DNA of 64,000 bases from Streptomyces sp. cf386 (lineage in GTDB: Bacteria > Actinomycetota > Actinomycetes > Streptomycetales > Streptomycetaceae), in contig NZ_FNHV01000028.1 in assembly GCF_900103585.1 (NCBI RefSeq), positions 36,909 to 100,908 on the forward strand. The letters are read 5' to 3'. Both the position numbers and the translations under genes were made by a program. The notes below the pieces were generated by a model. The model made no database searches. It was not told the DNA's origin and saw only the letters and a list, made by a program, of their open reading frames with translations. How positions within the stretch are numbered: position 1 is the first letter of the stretch; each line of letters starts with the position of its first letter. Positions 54,297 to 61,545 of this stretch are shown in pieces.

Positions 54297-55111
54297 CAAC
54301 GCGGCCCCTCCGCCACTGCTCGGTCAACGTCGGCCGGGTCCAGAGCGGGCGCCCCGGCACGCAGCCACAGAAAGTACTCGACATTCCCGGAGGGTCCGGG
54401 CAACGGACTCGCCGTGACCCCCTTCACTCCGAGCCCGAGTTCCCATGCCTTCTCGGCCACGCCGCGCACGGCCTCGGCCCGCAACTGGGTGCTGCGGACG
54501 ACCCCGCCGCTGCCCAGCCGTTCCTTCCCCACCTCGAACTGTGGCTTGACCATCATCACCAGGTCGGCGTCCGGCTTCACGCACCGCACCAGGGCGGGCA
54601 GCACCAGTCCGAGCGGGATGAAGGACAGATCCCCCACGACAAGATCCACTGGTTCCCCATCGATCGCTTCGAGCGTCAACTCGCGTACGTTCGTACGGTC
54701 CTTGACGGTGACGCGTTCATCACTCTGGAGAGTCCAGGCGAGTTGGCCGTATCCGACGTCGACGGCGACGACGTGCGCGGCTCCCGACCGCAGCAGGACA
54801 TCGGTGAACCCACCGGTCGACGCCCCGGCGTCCAGTGCCCGCCGCCCTTCCACCGCGAGCCCCTGGGGCACGAACGCCTCCAGCGCGCCCGCGAGCTTGT
54901 GCCCGCCCCGCGACACGTACTCGGGGTCGCTGCCGTCCGCCGCGACGACGATCGCCGCCGCGGTCTCCACCTGCGTGGCCGGCTTGGTCGCGACGGTCTT
55001 GCCGACGCTGACCCGCCCGGAGGCGATCAGCTGGCTGGCATGCTCGCGTGACCGCGCGAGCTTCCGGCGGACCAGCTCGGCGTCGAGACGGCGGCGTGCG
55101 ACTCCTGCCAC
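54296..55111 (-). CDS. tlyA: TlyA-family rRNA 2'-O-methyltransferase
   Basis: A 271-aa methyltransferase with an N-terminal S4 domain (RLDAELVRRKLARSREHASQL) and an FtsJ-like SAM domain (LDAGASTGGFTDVLL; VVGDLSFIPL; MVKPQFEVG). TlyA methylates 16S and 23S rRNA and affects capreomycin sensitivity in mycobacteria. GTG at 55111 with CAGGAGC upstream. Coupled to nadK. Confidence 0.93.
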   Translation of the reverse strand: MAGVARRRLDAELVRRKLARSREHASQLIASGRVSVGKTVATKPATQVETAAAIVVAADGSDPEYVSRGGHKLAGALEAFVPQGLAVEGRRALDAGASTGGFTDVLLRSGAAHVVAVDVGYGQLAWTLQSDERVTVKDRTNVRELTLEAIDGEPVDLVVGDLSFIPLGLVLPALVRCVKPDADLVMMVKPQFEVGKERLGSGGVVRSTQLRAEAVRGVAEKAWELGLGVKGVTASPLPGPSGNVEYFLWLRAGAPALDPADVDRAVAEGPR

Positions 55112-55166
55112 GTTCGGTTCAGCTCCTGTTCCCGTACGGCATCCAATAGGTGTGACCCGAAGGGTC

Positions 55167-55472
55167 TCATTGAGGGGTGGTGGTCGGGTGGCGGGTGGGA
55201 GCCGGAGGTCCCGGGCGGGCGTCGAGCGCGGTGAGCGCGTCACGCAGCCCCCGATGCACATCCTCGTACACCTCGACGTGTCCGTCGGTAGCGAGGTGGT
55301 CGGCATCACCGAGCCGCTCCAGCCCGGCGTCGACGTCGGCGTTGCCGGTCGGGATGCGCGGGACGTTCAGCGGGGCGGGGGCGGCGGGGTCGTACTCGGG
55401 CTCAGCCGCGAGCTCGGCCTCCTCCTCGGCCTGCCCCTCCGGGATCTCCGTCTCCGGAACTGTGTCGCTCAT
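55167..55472 (-). CDS. Small acidic hypothetical protein
   Basis: A 101-aa protein, very acidic at the N-terminus (EIPEGQAEEEAELAAEPEYDP) with a conserved-looking core IPTGNADVDAGLERLGDADHLATDGHVEVYEDVHRGLRDAL (given in part; helical), and a Pro/Thr tail. Function unknown. It precedes tlyA, recN and nadK. Leaderless start predicted (TAGCGT 6 nt upstream). Confidence 0.75.
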   Translation of the reverse strand: MSDTVPETEIPEGQAEEEAELAAEPEYDPAAPAPLNVPRIPTGNADVDAGLERLGDADHLATDGHVEVYEDVHRGLRDALTALDARPGPPAPTRHPTTTPQ

Positions 55473-55478
55473 GCCCAG

Positions 55479-55484
55479 ACGCTA
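55479..55484 (-). promoter_or_regulatory. Candidate -10 of a leaderless promoter (minus)
   Basis: TAGCGT on the minus strand, 6 nt before the ATG at 55472. It faces away from the plus-strand hexamer at 55501, only 16 bp away. Confidence 0.5.
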
Positions 55485-55500
55485 CCCCGATTCGCTGGGG

Positions 55501-55506
55501 TACCGT
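55501..55506 (+). promoter_or_regulatory. Candidate -10 of a leaderless promoter (plus)
   Basis: TACCGT, 8 nt before the ATG at 55515. The two divergent starts are only 42 bp apart. Confidence 0.5.
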
Positions 55507-55514
55507 CGATCGCG

Positions 55515-55862
55515 ATGGCCACGATCGATGAGTGCCGCGCCGCACTCGAAAAGCTCTCGGACAGCATGCAGCGTGCCGAAGGGGACGTCCGTACGGCCGC
55601 GGCCCTGGACCGCTCGGTGAGCTGCCACATCACCGACCTGGACGTCACGTTCACCGGCCGCATGGCGGACGGCCGGATCCACGTCCACGACACGCTCCAG
55701 GGCCCGCCCCGCGAGAAGGCCCAGATCAGGCTCAGCATGACCGGCGACGACCTGGTCTCCCTGGTCGACGGCGAACTGCACTTCGCCAAGGCCTGGGGCT
55801 CCGGTCGGCTGAAACTGCACGCGGGCCTGCGCGACCTGATGCTCCTCAGAAAGATTCTCTAG
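55515..55862 (+). CDS. SCP2-like sterol-carrier domain protein
   Basis: A 115-aa single-domain protein of the SCP2 fold: RSVSCHITDLDVTFTGRMADGRIH, then IRLSMTGDDLVSLVDGELHFAKAWGSGRLKL and the end RDLMLLRKIL. It may bind a hydrophobic ligand. The start is the ATG after the TACCGT hexamer; the longer upstream frame is noncoding. It ends 8 bp before the convergent ABC gene. Confidence 0.82.
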   Translation: MATIDECRAALEKLSDSMQRAEGDVRTAAALDRSVSCHITDLDVTFTGRMADGRIHVHDTLQGPPREKAQIRLSMTGDDLVSLVDGELHFAKAWGSGRLKLHAGLRDLMLLRKIL

Positions 55863-55870
55863 CCCGTCCC

Positions 55871-56728
55871 TCAGGACGCTTCCGTGGCCACGACCTTCTT
55901 GACGTCGGACTTGTCGCCCTGGACGTCGGACTTGTCCCCGGCGCGCGCCTTCCGCGCCGCCGGCACCACCAGCGGCGTCCCCGTCTCCGGATCGTCGATG
56001 ACCTGGCAGCGCAGCCCGAACACCTCCTCGACCAACTCGGCCGTCACGATGTCGTTCGGCGCGCCCTCGGCGATGATCTGCCCGCCGCGCAGGGCGATGA
56101 GGTGCGTGGCGTACCGGGCGGCGTGGTTGAGGTCGTGCAGTACGGCGACCAGGGTCCGCCCCTGCTCCTCGTGCAGTTCGGCACACAGGTCGAGGACGTC
56201 GATCTGGTGCTGGATGTCGAGGTAGGTCGTCGGCTCGTCGAGCAGCAGCAGCGGGGTCTGCTGGGCGAGCGCCATGGCGATCCACACACGCTGCCGCTGA
56301 CCGCCCGACAATTCGTCGACATAGCGATCGGCCAGCTCGGCCACCCCGGTCTGCTCCATCGACTCCTGGACGACCCGCTCGTCCTCGGTCGACCACTGGC
56401 GCAGGATGCCCTGGTGCGGGTAACGGCCACGGCCCACCAGGTCGGCCACGGTGATCCCGTCCGGCGCGATCGACGACTGCGGCAGCAGCCCCAGCGTGCG
56501 CGCGACCTTCTTCGCCGGCATCGACTGGATGACCGACCCGTCCAGCAGGACCCGGCCCTGGCTGGGCTTGAGCATCCGCGACAGCGCCCGCAGCAGCGTG
56601 GACTTGCCGCACGCGTTCGGGCCGACGATCACGGTGAAGGAGTTGTCGGGTATCTCCACCGACAGCTGCTCGGCGATGACCCGCTGGTCGTAGGCGAGGG
56701 TGACGTTGTCGGCGGACAGGCGGTTCAC
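55871..56728 (-). CDS. Iron-siderophore ABC transporter ATP-binding protein
   Basis: A 285-aa FecE/FepC-type ATPase. Walker A GPNACGKST, Q-loop LLPQSS, signature ELSGGQRQRVWIAMAL, Walker B LLLLDEPTTYLD, and AVLHDLNHAARYATH. The C-terminus has a duplicated GDKSDV (21-bp DNA repeat near 55900-55940). The GTG at 56728 is preferred because GAAGGAGCACT precedes it and homology starts there; an ATG at 56806 overlaps the permease stop (ATGA) and is a real alternative. Confidence 0.93.
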   Translation of the reverse strand: MNRLSADNVTLAYDQRVIAEQLSVEIPDNSFTVIVGPNACGKSTLLRALSRMLKPSQGRVLLDGSVIQSMPAKKVARTLGLLPQSSIAPDGITVADLVGRGRYPHQGILRQWSTEDERVVQESMEQTGVAELADRYVDELSGGQRQRVWIAMALAQQTPLLLLDEPTTYLDIQHQIDVLDLCAELHEEQGRTLVAVLHDLNHAARYATHLIALRGGQIIAEGAPNDIVTAELVEEVFGLRCQVIDDPETGTPLVVPAARKARAGDKSDVQGDKSDVKKVVATEAS

Positions 56729-56802
56729 AGTGCTCCTTCGGTTGTTCAGCCCATTGTTCGGCCCGCTGCTGAGGCTTTCTCTGCTGATGCTGCTGCCGGC
56801 GC

Positions 56803-57933
56803 TCATATCCGGCCCGCCTTGCGCTCGGTGACCAGAAGCCAGAGCAGGTATACGCCGCCGAGCACGCCCGTGACCACACCCACCGGCATCTGGTCGGCGC
56901 CGAAGACCCGCTGGGAGATCCAGTCGGCGGCGACGAGGAGAGCGGCGCCCATGCACAGGGAGGGCAGCAGGTTCGGCCCGGGCGAGCGGGTGAGACGCCG
57001 GGCGAGCTGCGGGGCGGTGAGCGCCACGAAGCTGACCGGTCCCGCGGCGGCGGTGGCGGCCGCGGTGAGCAGCACGGCGGCCAGCATCAGCAGCAGCCGT
57101 ACGCGTTCGACGCGCACCCCGAGGGCGTACGACACGTCGTCGCCCATCTCCATCATCCGCAGCCCCCGCGCATTGGCGAGGACGAGCGGTACGAGGACGG
57201 CGCACAGCGCGAGCAGCGGCCAGACCTGGGCCCAGTCACGGCCGCTGAGGGAGCCGGTCATCCACACCACCGCACGGGCCGCGTCGACCAGATCGGCCTT
57301 GGTCAGCAGATAGCCGTTGACCGCCGTCATGATCGCGGACATGCCGATACCGACCAGGACCAGTCGATATCCGTGCACGCCCCGCTTCCAGGCGAGCAGA
57401 TAGATGGCGAGCCCGGTCGCGAGCCCGCCCACGAGCGCGCCGACGGTGACCTGGCCGGCGTTCCCGGAGAACAGCACGATCACCACGAGCGCCCCGGCCG
57501 TGGCCCCCTGCCCGAGGCCGAGGATGTCGGGGCTGCCCAGCGGGTTGCGGGACAGCGCCTGGAACAGCGCACCGCCGAGGCCGAGCGAGGCCCCGACGAG
57601 GAGCCCGACCAGGACCCGCGGCAGCCGCAGCTCGTTGACGATGAACTCCTGCCCCGCGTTGCCGTTGCCGAGCAGCGTCTTGAGTACATCGCCCGCCGAG
57701 ATCGGGAAGTCGCCGGTGCCGATCAGCAGGACGCTCGCGGCGAGCCCGGCGGCCAGCAGCAGGACGACGACGATCAGCGCCCGTACGTCCAGCCGGACGG
57801 AGAGCCCGCCCGGGGTCCGCACGGCACGGTTGCCACGGGGGGTCTTCCCGGCACCCTTCTCCGCGTTCCTCGCCTCGCTCTTCGACGCGCTCTTGGAGGC
57901 GTCCTTCGCATCGCTCTTCACTGCGGTCCTCAC
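56803..57933 (-). CDS. Iron-siderophore ABC transporter permease 2
   Basis: A 376-aa FecCD-family permease. Residues 1-45 are a Lys/Ser/Ala-rich charged cytoplasmic tail. RLPRVLVGLLVGASLGLGGALFQALSRNPLGSPDILG is the family hallmark (quoted in part: LGGALFQALSRNPLGSP), and GPVSFVALTAPQLARRL is the coupling loop. GTG at 57933 overlaps the stop of permease 1 (GTGA). Confidence 0.94.
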   Translation of the reverse strand: MRTAVKSDAKDASKSASKSEARNAEKGAGKTPRGNRAVRTPGGLSVRLDVRALIVVVLLLAAGLAASVLLIGTGDFPISAGDVLKTLLGNGNAGQEFIVNELRLPRVLVGLLVGASLGLGGALFQALSRNPLGSPDILGLGQGATAGALVVIVLFSGNAGQVTVGALVGGLATGLAIYLLAWKRGVHGYRLVLVGIGMSAIMTAVNGYLLTKADLVDAARAVVWMTGSLSGRDWAQVWPLLALCAVLVPLVLANARGLRMMEMGDDVSYALGVRVERVRLLLMLAAVLLTAAATAAAGPVSFVALTAPQLARRLTRSPGPNLLPSLCMGAALLVAADWISQRVFGADQMPVGVVTGVLGGVYLLWLLVTERKAGRI

Positions 57934-58973
57934 AGCTGCGCCGTCCTCCGCCGTCGTACGAGAAAGATGAAGACCGGTCCGCCGAGGATCGCGGTGACGA
58001 TGCCGACCTGGAGCTCGGCGGGCCGGGCGACGATCCGGCCGAGGACGTCGGCGCCGAGCAGCAGCACGGGCGACAGGACGGCCGCGTACGGCAGGATCCA
58101 GCGCATGTCGGGGCCGGTGAAGGACCGCACGACATGCGGCACCATCAGGCCGACGAACACGATCGGGCCGCAGGCCGCGGTCGCGGCACCGCACAGCACG
58201 GTCGCGGCGAGCATCGACAGCACCCGGGTGCGGTTCAGATGGGCGCCGAGGGCCTTGGCGGTGTCGTCGCCCATCTCCATGGCGTTCAGCGGCCGGGCGA
58301 GGGCGAGTGCGAGGACGCTGCCCGCGAGCAGGAACGGCAGCACCTGGGTGATGGTCGCGTCGGTCGCCGAGGTCAGCGAACCGACCGTCCAGAAGCGCAT
58401 CTTGTTGAGCGCCGCGTCGTCCGTGATCATCACGGCCTGGAGATAGCCGTAGAGCGCGGCACTGATCGCCGTACCCGCCAGGGCGAGCCGCACCGGCGTG
58501 GCGCCCCGGCTGCCGCCGAGGAACCAGACCATCGCCCCGACCGCGGCCGCGCCGAGGAAGGCGAACCAGACATAGCCGCTCAGACTTGTGACGCCGAAGA
58601 AGGTGATGGCGGTGACGACGGCGGCGGACGCGCCCGCGTTGATGCCGAGCAGCCCCGGATCGGCGAGCGGGTTGCGGGTCAGCGCCTGGAGCACGGCCCC
58701 GGCGAGCCCCAGGGCGGCGCCGGCGAGCAGTCCGAGGACGGTGCGCGAGATCCGGTCGTCGACCACGACGTCGCCGTAGGTCCCGGAGGCCTCGAACAAG
58801 CCGTGCCAGACCTCCCCGATGGACAGCTGTTTCGCCCCGATCGCGATGCTCGCCAACGCGACGACCACCAGAATCAGGACAGAGACGAGCAGCCCAACGG
58901 CTCGTATCGCCCGTCGGGTTGGGGGCGCGGACTCGGACTCCGCGCGCTGTTCGGGAGGACTGTCGACCAACAC
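57930..58973 (-). CDS. Iron-siderophore ABC transporter permease 1
   Basis: A 347-aa FecCD-family permease with about 9-10 helices: RISRTVLGLLAGAALGLAGAV, ALTRNPLADPGLLGI and CGPIVFVGLMVPHVVRSF are visible. First gene of the operon; an iron box covers its promoter and ends 4 nt before the GTG. No siderophore-binding lipoprotein gene is adjacent, so that subunit is encoded elsewhere. Confidence 0.94.
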   Translation of the reverse strand: MLVDSPPEQRAESESAPPTRRAIRAVGLLVSVLILVVVALASIAIGAKQLSIGEVWHGLFEASGTYGDVVVDDRISRTVLGLLAGAALGLAGAVLQALTRNPLADPGLLGINAGASAAVVTAITFFGVTSLSGYVWFAFLGAAAVGAMVWFLGGSRGATPVRLALAGTAISAALYGYLQAVMITDDAALNKMRFWTVGSLTSATDATITQVLPFLLAGSVLALALARPLNAMEMGDDTAKALGAHLNRTRVLSMLAATVLCGAATAACGPIVFVGLMVPHVVRSFTGPDMRWILPYAAVLSPVLLLGADVLGRIVARPAELQVGIVTAILGGPVFIFLVRRRRTAQL

Positions 58974-58977
58974 CCAG

Positions 58978-58996
58978 TTAGGTTAGCCTACCCTCC
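58978..58996 (-). promoter_or_regulatory. DmdR/IdeR-type iron box over a leaderless promoter
   Basis: Plus-strand TTAGGTTAGCCTACCCTCC matches 16 of 19 positions of the IdeR/DmdR box TWAGGTWAGSCTWACCTWA. On the minus strand TAACCT within it lies 6 nt before the GTG at 58973, so the repressor would cover the -10 and transcription start. Confidence 0.82.
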
Positions 58997-59096
58997 CATT
59001 TAGCCACGATCCCGCTGCGCGCCCATGCCCGACCGCCCTTCCGCAGCCGCACAACCACGACGAAGCCGTACGACCACTCTGGAACCGTAGGACGGC

Positions 59097-60125
59097 TCAC
59101 AACCCCAGCCGCACCAGCGCCTTCTCCGAGTCCAGCGCGCAAGACCCCTCCCCGGCCACGGTCCAGGCAGCCGCGCAGAGCGCCCGCAGCCCGTCCAAGC
59201 CCGAACCGTCACCGTCGAGTTCCAGCCGCTCCGCCCCGGCGGTCGCCATCCAGCCACCACACCGGAAGCCGCTCCCGTCCGCCACGACCTCCGGCTGCCC
59301 GGTCAGCAACCCCCGCAGATCGGCGTCGACATACGTCGGCCGGTGCTGCGGCGGCGCGGCCAGCAACTGGGCGCCGTCGGTCACCCCGGTCAGCACGAGC
59401 AGCGAGTCCACTTCCCCGTTGAACGCGCCCTCGATGTCCGTGTCCAGCCGGTCCCCGACCACCAGCGCCCGCTCGGCGCCGGTCCGCAGGATCGTCTCCC
59501 GGTGCATGGGAGGCAGCGGCTTGCCCGCCACCTGAGGCTCGGCCCCGGTGGCTATCCGCACGACCTCCACCGCCGCGCCGTTGCCCGGTCCGATCCCCCG
59601 CGCACCCGGGATCGTCAGGTCGGTGTTGGACGCGAACCACGGCACCCCGCGCGCGACGGCGTAACAGGCCTCCGCGAACCGCCCCCACGGCAGCTCCGGC
59701 CCGCCGTACCCCTGTACGACCGCCACCGGATCGTCGTCCGCCGACTCCACCGGCTCCAGCCCGCGCTCCCGCAGCGCCACCCGCAGCCCCTCCCCGCCGA
59801 TCACCAGCACCCTGGCCCCCGCCGGCACCTGCTCACTGATCAGCCGCGCGACCGCCTGCGCCGAAGTGATGACGTCGTCCGCCCCGGTCGGTATCCCCAG
59901 GGCCGTCAAATGCGCGGCCACGACATCCGGAGTCCGCAGGGCGTTGTTGGTGACGTACGCCAGATGCATCCCGCCCGCACGAGCCTCGGCGAGCGACTCG
60001 ACGGCGTGCACGATCGCGTTGCCCCCCGCGTACACCACACCGTCGAGGTCGAGCAGCGCCGTGTCGTACGCCTCGCTCAGGGCCTGGCCACTGCCCTCGG
60101 GCCTCGTCCTGACGCTCTGGCTCAT
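59097..60125 (-). CDS. HAD-IIA family phosphatase (NagD-like)
   Basis: A 342-aa hydrolase. Motif I LLDLDGVVYAG (nucleophile Asp), LAYVTNNALRTP (motif II Thr/Asn), Lys in AGKPLPPMH, and motif IV VVGDRLDTDIEGA. NagD/PNPase-like family, acting on sugar or nucleotide phosphates; p-nitrophenyl phosphatase is the usual label. ATG with GAGGAGCG upstream. The long frame to 60872 is noncoding. Confidence 0.92.
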   Translation of the reverse strand: MSQSVRTRPEGSGQALSEAYDTALLDLDGVVYAGGNAIVHAVESLAEARAGGMHLAYVTNNALRTPDVVAAHLTALGIPTGADDVITSAQAVARLISEQVPAGARVLVIGGEGLRVALRERGLEPVESADDDPVAVVQGYGGPELPWGRFAEACYAVARGVPWFASNTDLTIPGARGIGPGNGAAVEVVRIATGAEPQVAGKPLPPMHRETILRTGAERALVVGDRLDTDIEGAFNGEVDSLLVLTGVTDGAQLLAAPPQHRPTYVDADLRGLLTGQPEVVADGSGFRCGGWMATAGAERLELDGDGSGLDGLRALCAAAWTVAGEGSCALDSEKALVRLGL

Positions 60126-60185
60126 TCCGCATCGCTCCTCGTTCGACGGCTTTCCCCCGATCATCCCCCATGCCACTGACACCCG

Positions 60186-60191
60186 TACGAT
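60186..60191 (+). promoter_or_regulatory. Candidate -10 of a leaderless promoter
   Basis: TACGAT ends 6 nt before the ATG at 60198; no ribosome-binding site. Confidence 0.45.
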
Positions 60192-60197
60192 GCCTGG

Positions 60198-61490
60198 ATG
60201 AACACAGCAGGTCACCCGGAAGCAACGGTGCGCCGAGGCCTCGAACTCACCCCGTTCCGAGGGCTTCGCTACGACCCCGACCGGGTCGGCAGCCTGGCGG
60301 CCGTTACTTCGCCGCCGTACGACGTCGTGGTCCGCCCCGACGGCCTGCTCCATCTCGAGTCGGCCGACCCGTACAACATCGTCCGCCTGATCCTCCCCCA
60401 GGCCGACACTCCCGGCGCCCGCAACGAACAGGCGGCGAAAACCCTGCGCCGCTGGCTGTCCGAAGGCGTGCTGACCGCCGACCCCGAGCCCGGCCTCTAC
60501 GTCTACGAACAGCACGACGGCGACGGCATGCTGCAGCGCGGCATCATCGGCGCCCTGCGCGTCTCGGAGCCGTCGGAGGGCCTGGTCCTGCCGCACGAGG
60601 ACGTCATGCCGCACGTGGTCGCCGACCGAGCGGCCCTGATGCGTGCCACGTCCGCGAACCTCGAACCCCTGCTCCTGACCTACCGCGGCAACGGCACGGC
60701 GGCCGACACGACCGCCGTCATCGAGCGAACGGCCGAACGTCCCCCGCTCTTCGCGACCACCACGGAGGACGGCTTCAGCCACCGCCTGTGGTCGATCACC
60801 GACCCCACCGAGCTGGCCCGCGTCCAGTCCGACCTGACCCGCCACCAGGCCCTGATCGCCGACGGCCACCACCGCTGGGAGACGTATCGCCGTCTACGCG
60901 CGGAGCACCCCTCACCCAGCGCCTGGGACTACGGCCTCGTCCTCCTGGTCGACACCGCCCGCTACCCCCTCCGCGTCCGCGCCATCCACCGCCTCCTGCA
61001 CAACCTGCCCGTGCCGGACGCCCTCGCCGCCCTCGACGGTCTGTTCCGGGTACGCCGCCTCGAAGTCCCGCTGCCCGAGGCCCTGGCGGCGCTGGCCGAC
61101 GCGGCCTGCGCGAGCAACGCCTACCTCCTCGCCGGAGACGGCACCTTCCACCTCGTCGACCAACCGGACCCGGCCCTCCTGGCCCGTACGGTCCCCACCG
61201 ACCGCCCCACCGCCTGGCGCACCCTGGACGCGACGGTCCTGCACGCCGCCCTCCTCGCCCACGTCTGGCACATCCCCGAGGACGACCCCACCCGTATCGC
61301 CTACATCCACGACACCGCCGCCACCGTCGACAAGGCGGAACGCGACGGCGGTACGGCCGTCCTGATGCACCCGGTCCGCGAGGACGTCGTACGCGACCTC
61401 GCCCGCCAGGGCGTCACGATGCCTCGCAAGTCGACGTCGTTCGGCCCGAAGCCGGCCTCTGGCCTGGTCCTGCGCGCCCTGAACCTCTGA
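60198..61490 (+). CDS. DUF1015 family protein
   Basis: A 430-aa cytoplasmic protein of the DUF1015 family. It shows LTPFRGLRYDP and SPPYDVV at the start, ADPYNIVRLILP, and the conserved IADGHHRWETYRRLR. Biochemical role unknown. Divergent from the HAD phosphatase across 72 bp. Confidence 0.9.
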   Translation: MNTAGHPEATVRRGLELTPFRGLRYDPDRVGSLAAVTSPPYDVVVRPDGLLHLESADPYNIVRLILPQADTPGARNEQAAKTLRRWLSEGVLTADPEPGLYVYEQHDGDGMLQRGIIGALRVSEPSEGLVLPHEDVMPHVVADRAALMRATSANLEPLLLTYRGNGTAADTTAVIERTAERPPLFATTTEDGFSHRLWSITDPTELARVQSDLTRHQALIADGHHRWETYRRLRAEHPSPSAWDYGLVLLVDTARYPLRVRAIHRLLHNLPVPDALAALDGLFRVRRLEVPLPEALAALADAACASNAYLLAGDGTFHLVDQPDPALLARTVPTDRPTAWRTLDATVLHAALLAHVWHIPEDDPTRIAYIHDTAATVDKAERDGGTAVLMHPVREDVVRDLARQGVTMPRKSTSFGPKPASGLVLRALNL

Positions 61491-61497
61491 ACGCAGA

Positions 61498-61530
61498 AGG
61501 GGCGGAACCCCGGCCCGGGATCCCGCCCCT
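61498..61530. terminator. Terminator between convergent genes
   Basis: AGGGGCGG...CCGCCCCT pairing around a GC-rich loop with further internal pairing, between the DUF1015 gene and the gene ending at 61546. Confidence 0.6.
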
Positions 61531-61545
61531 CACATCAGACGTCGC

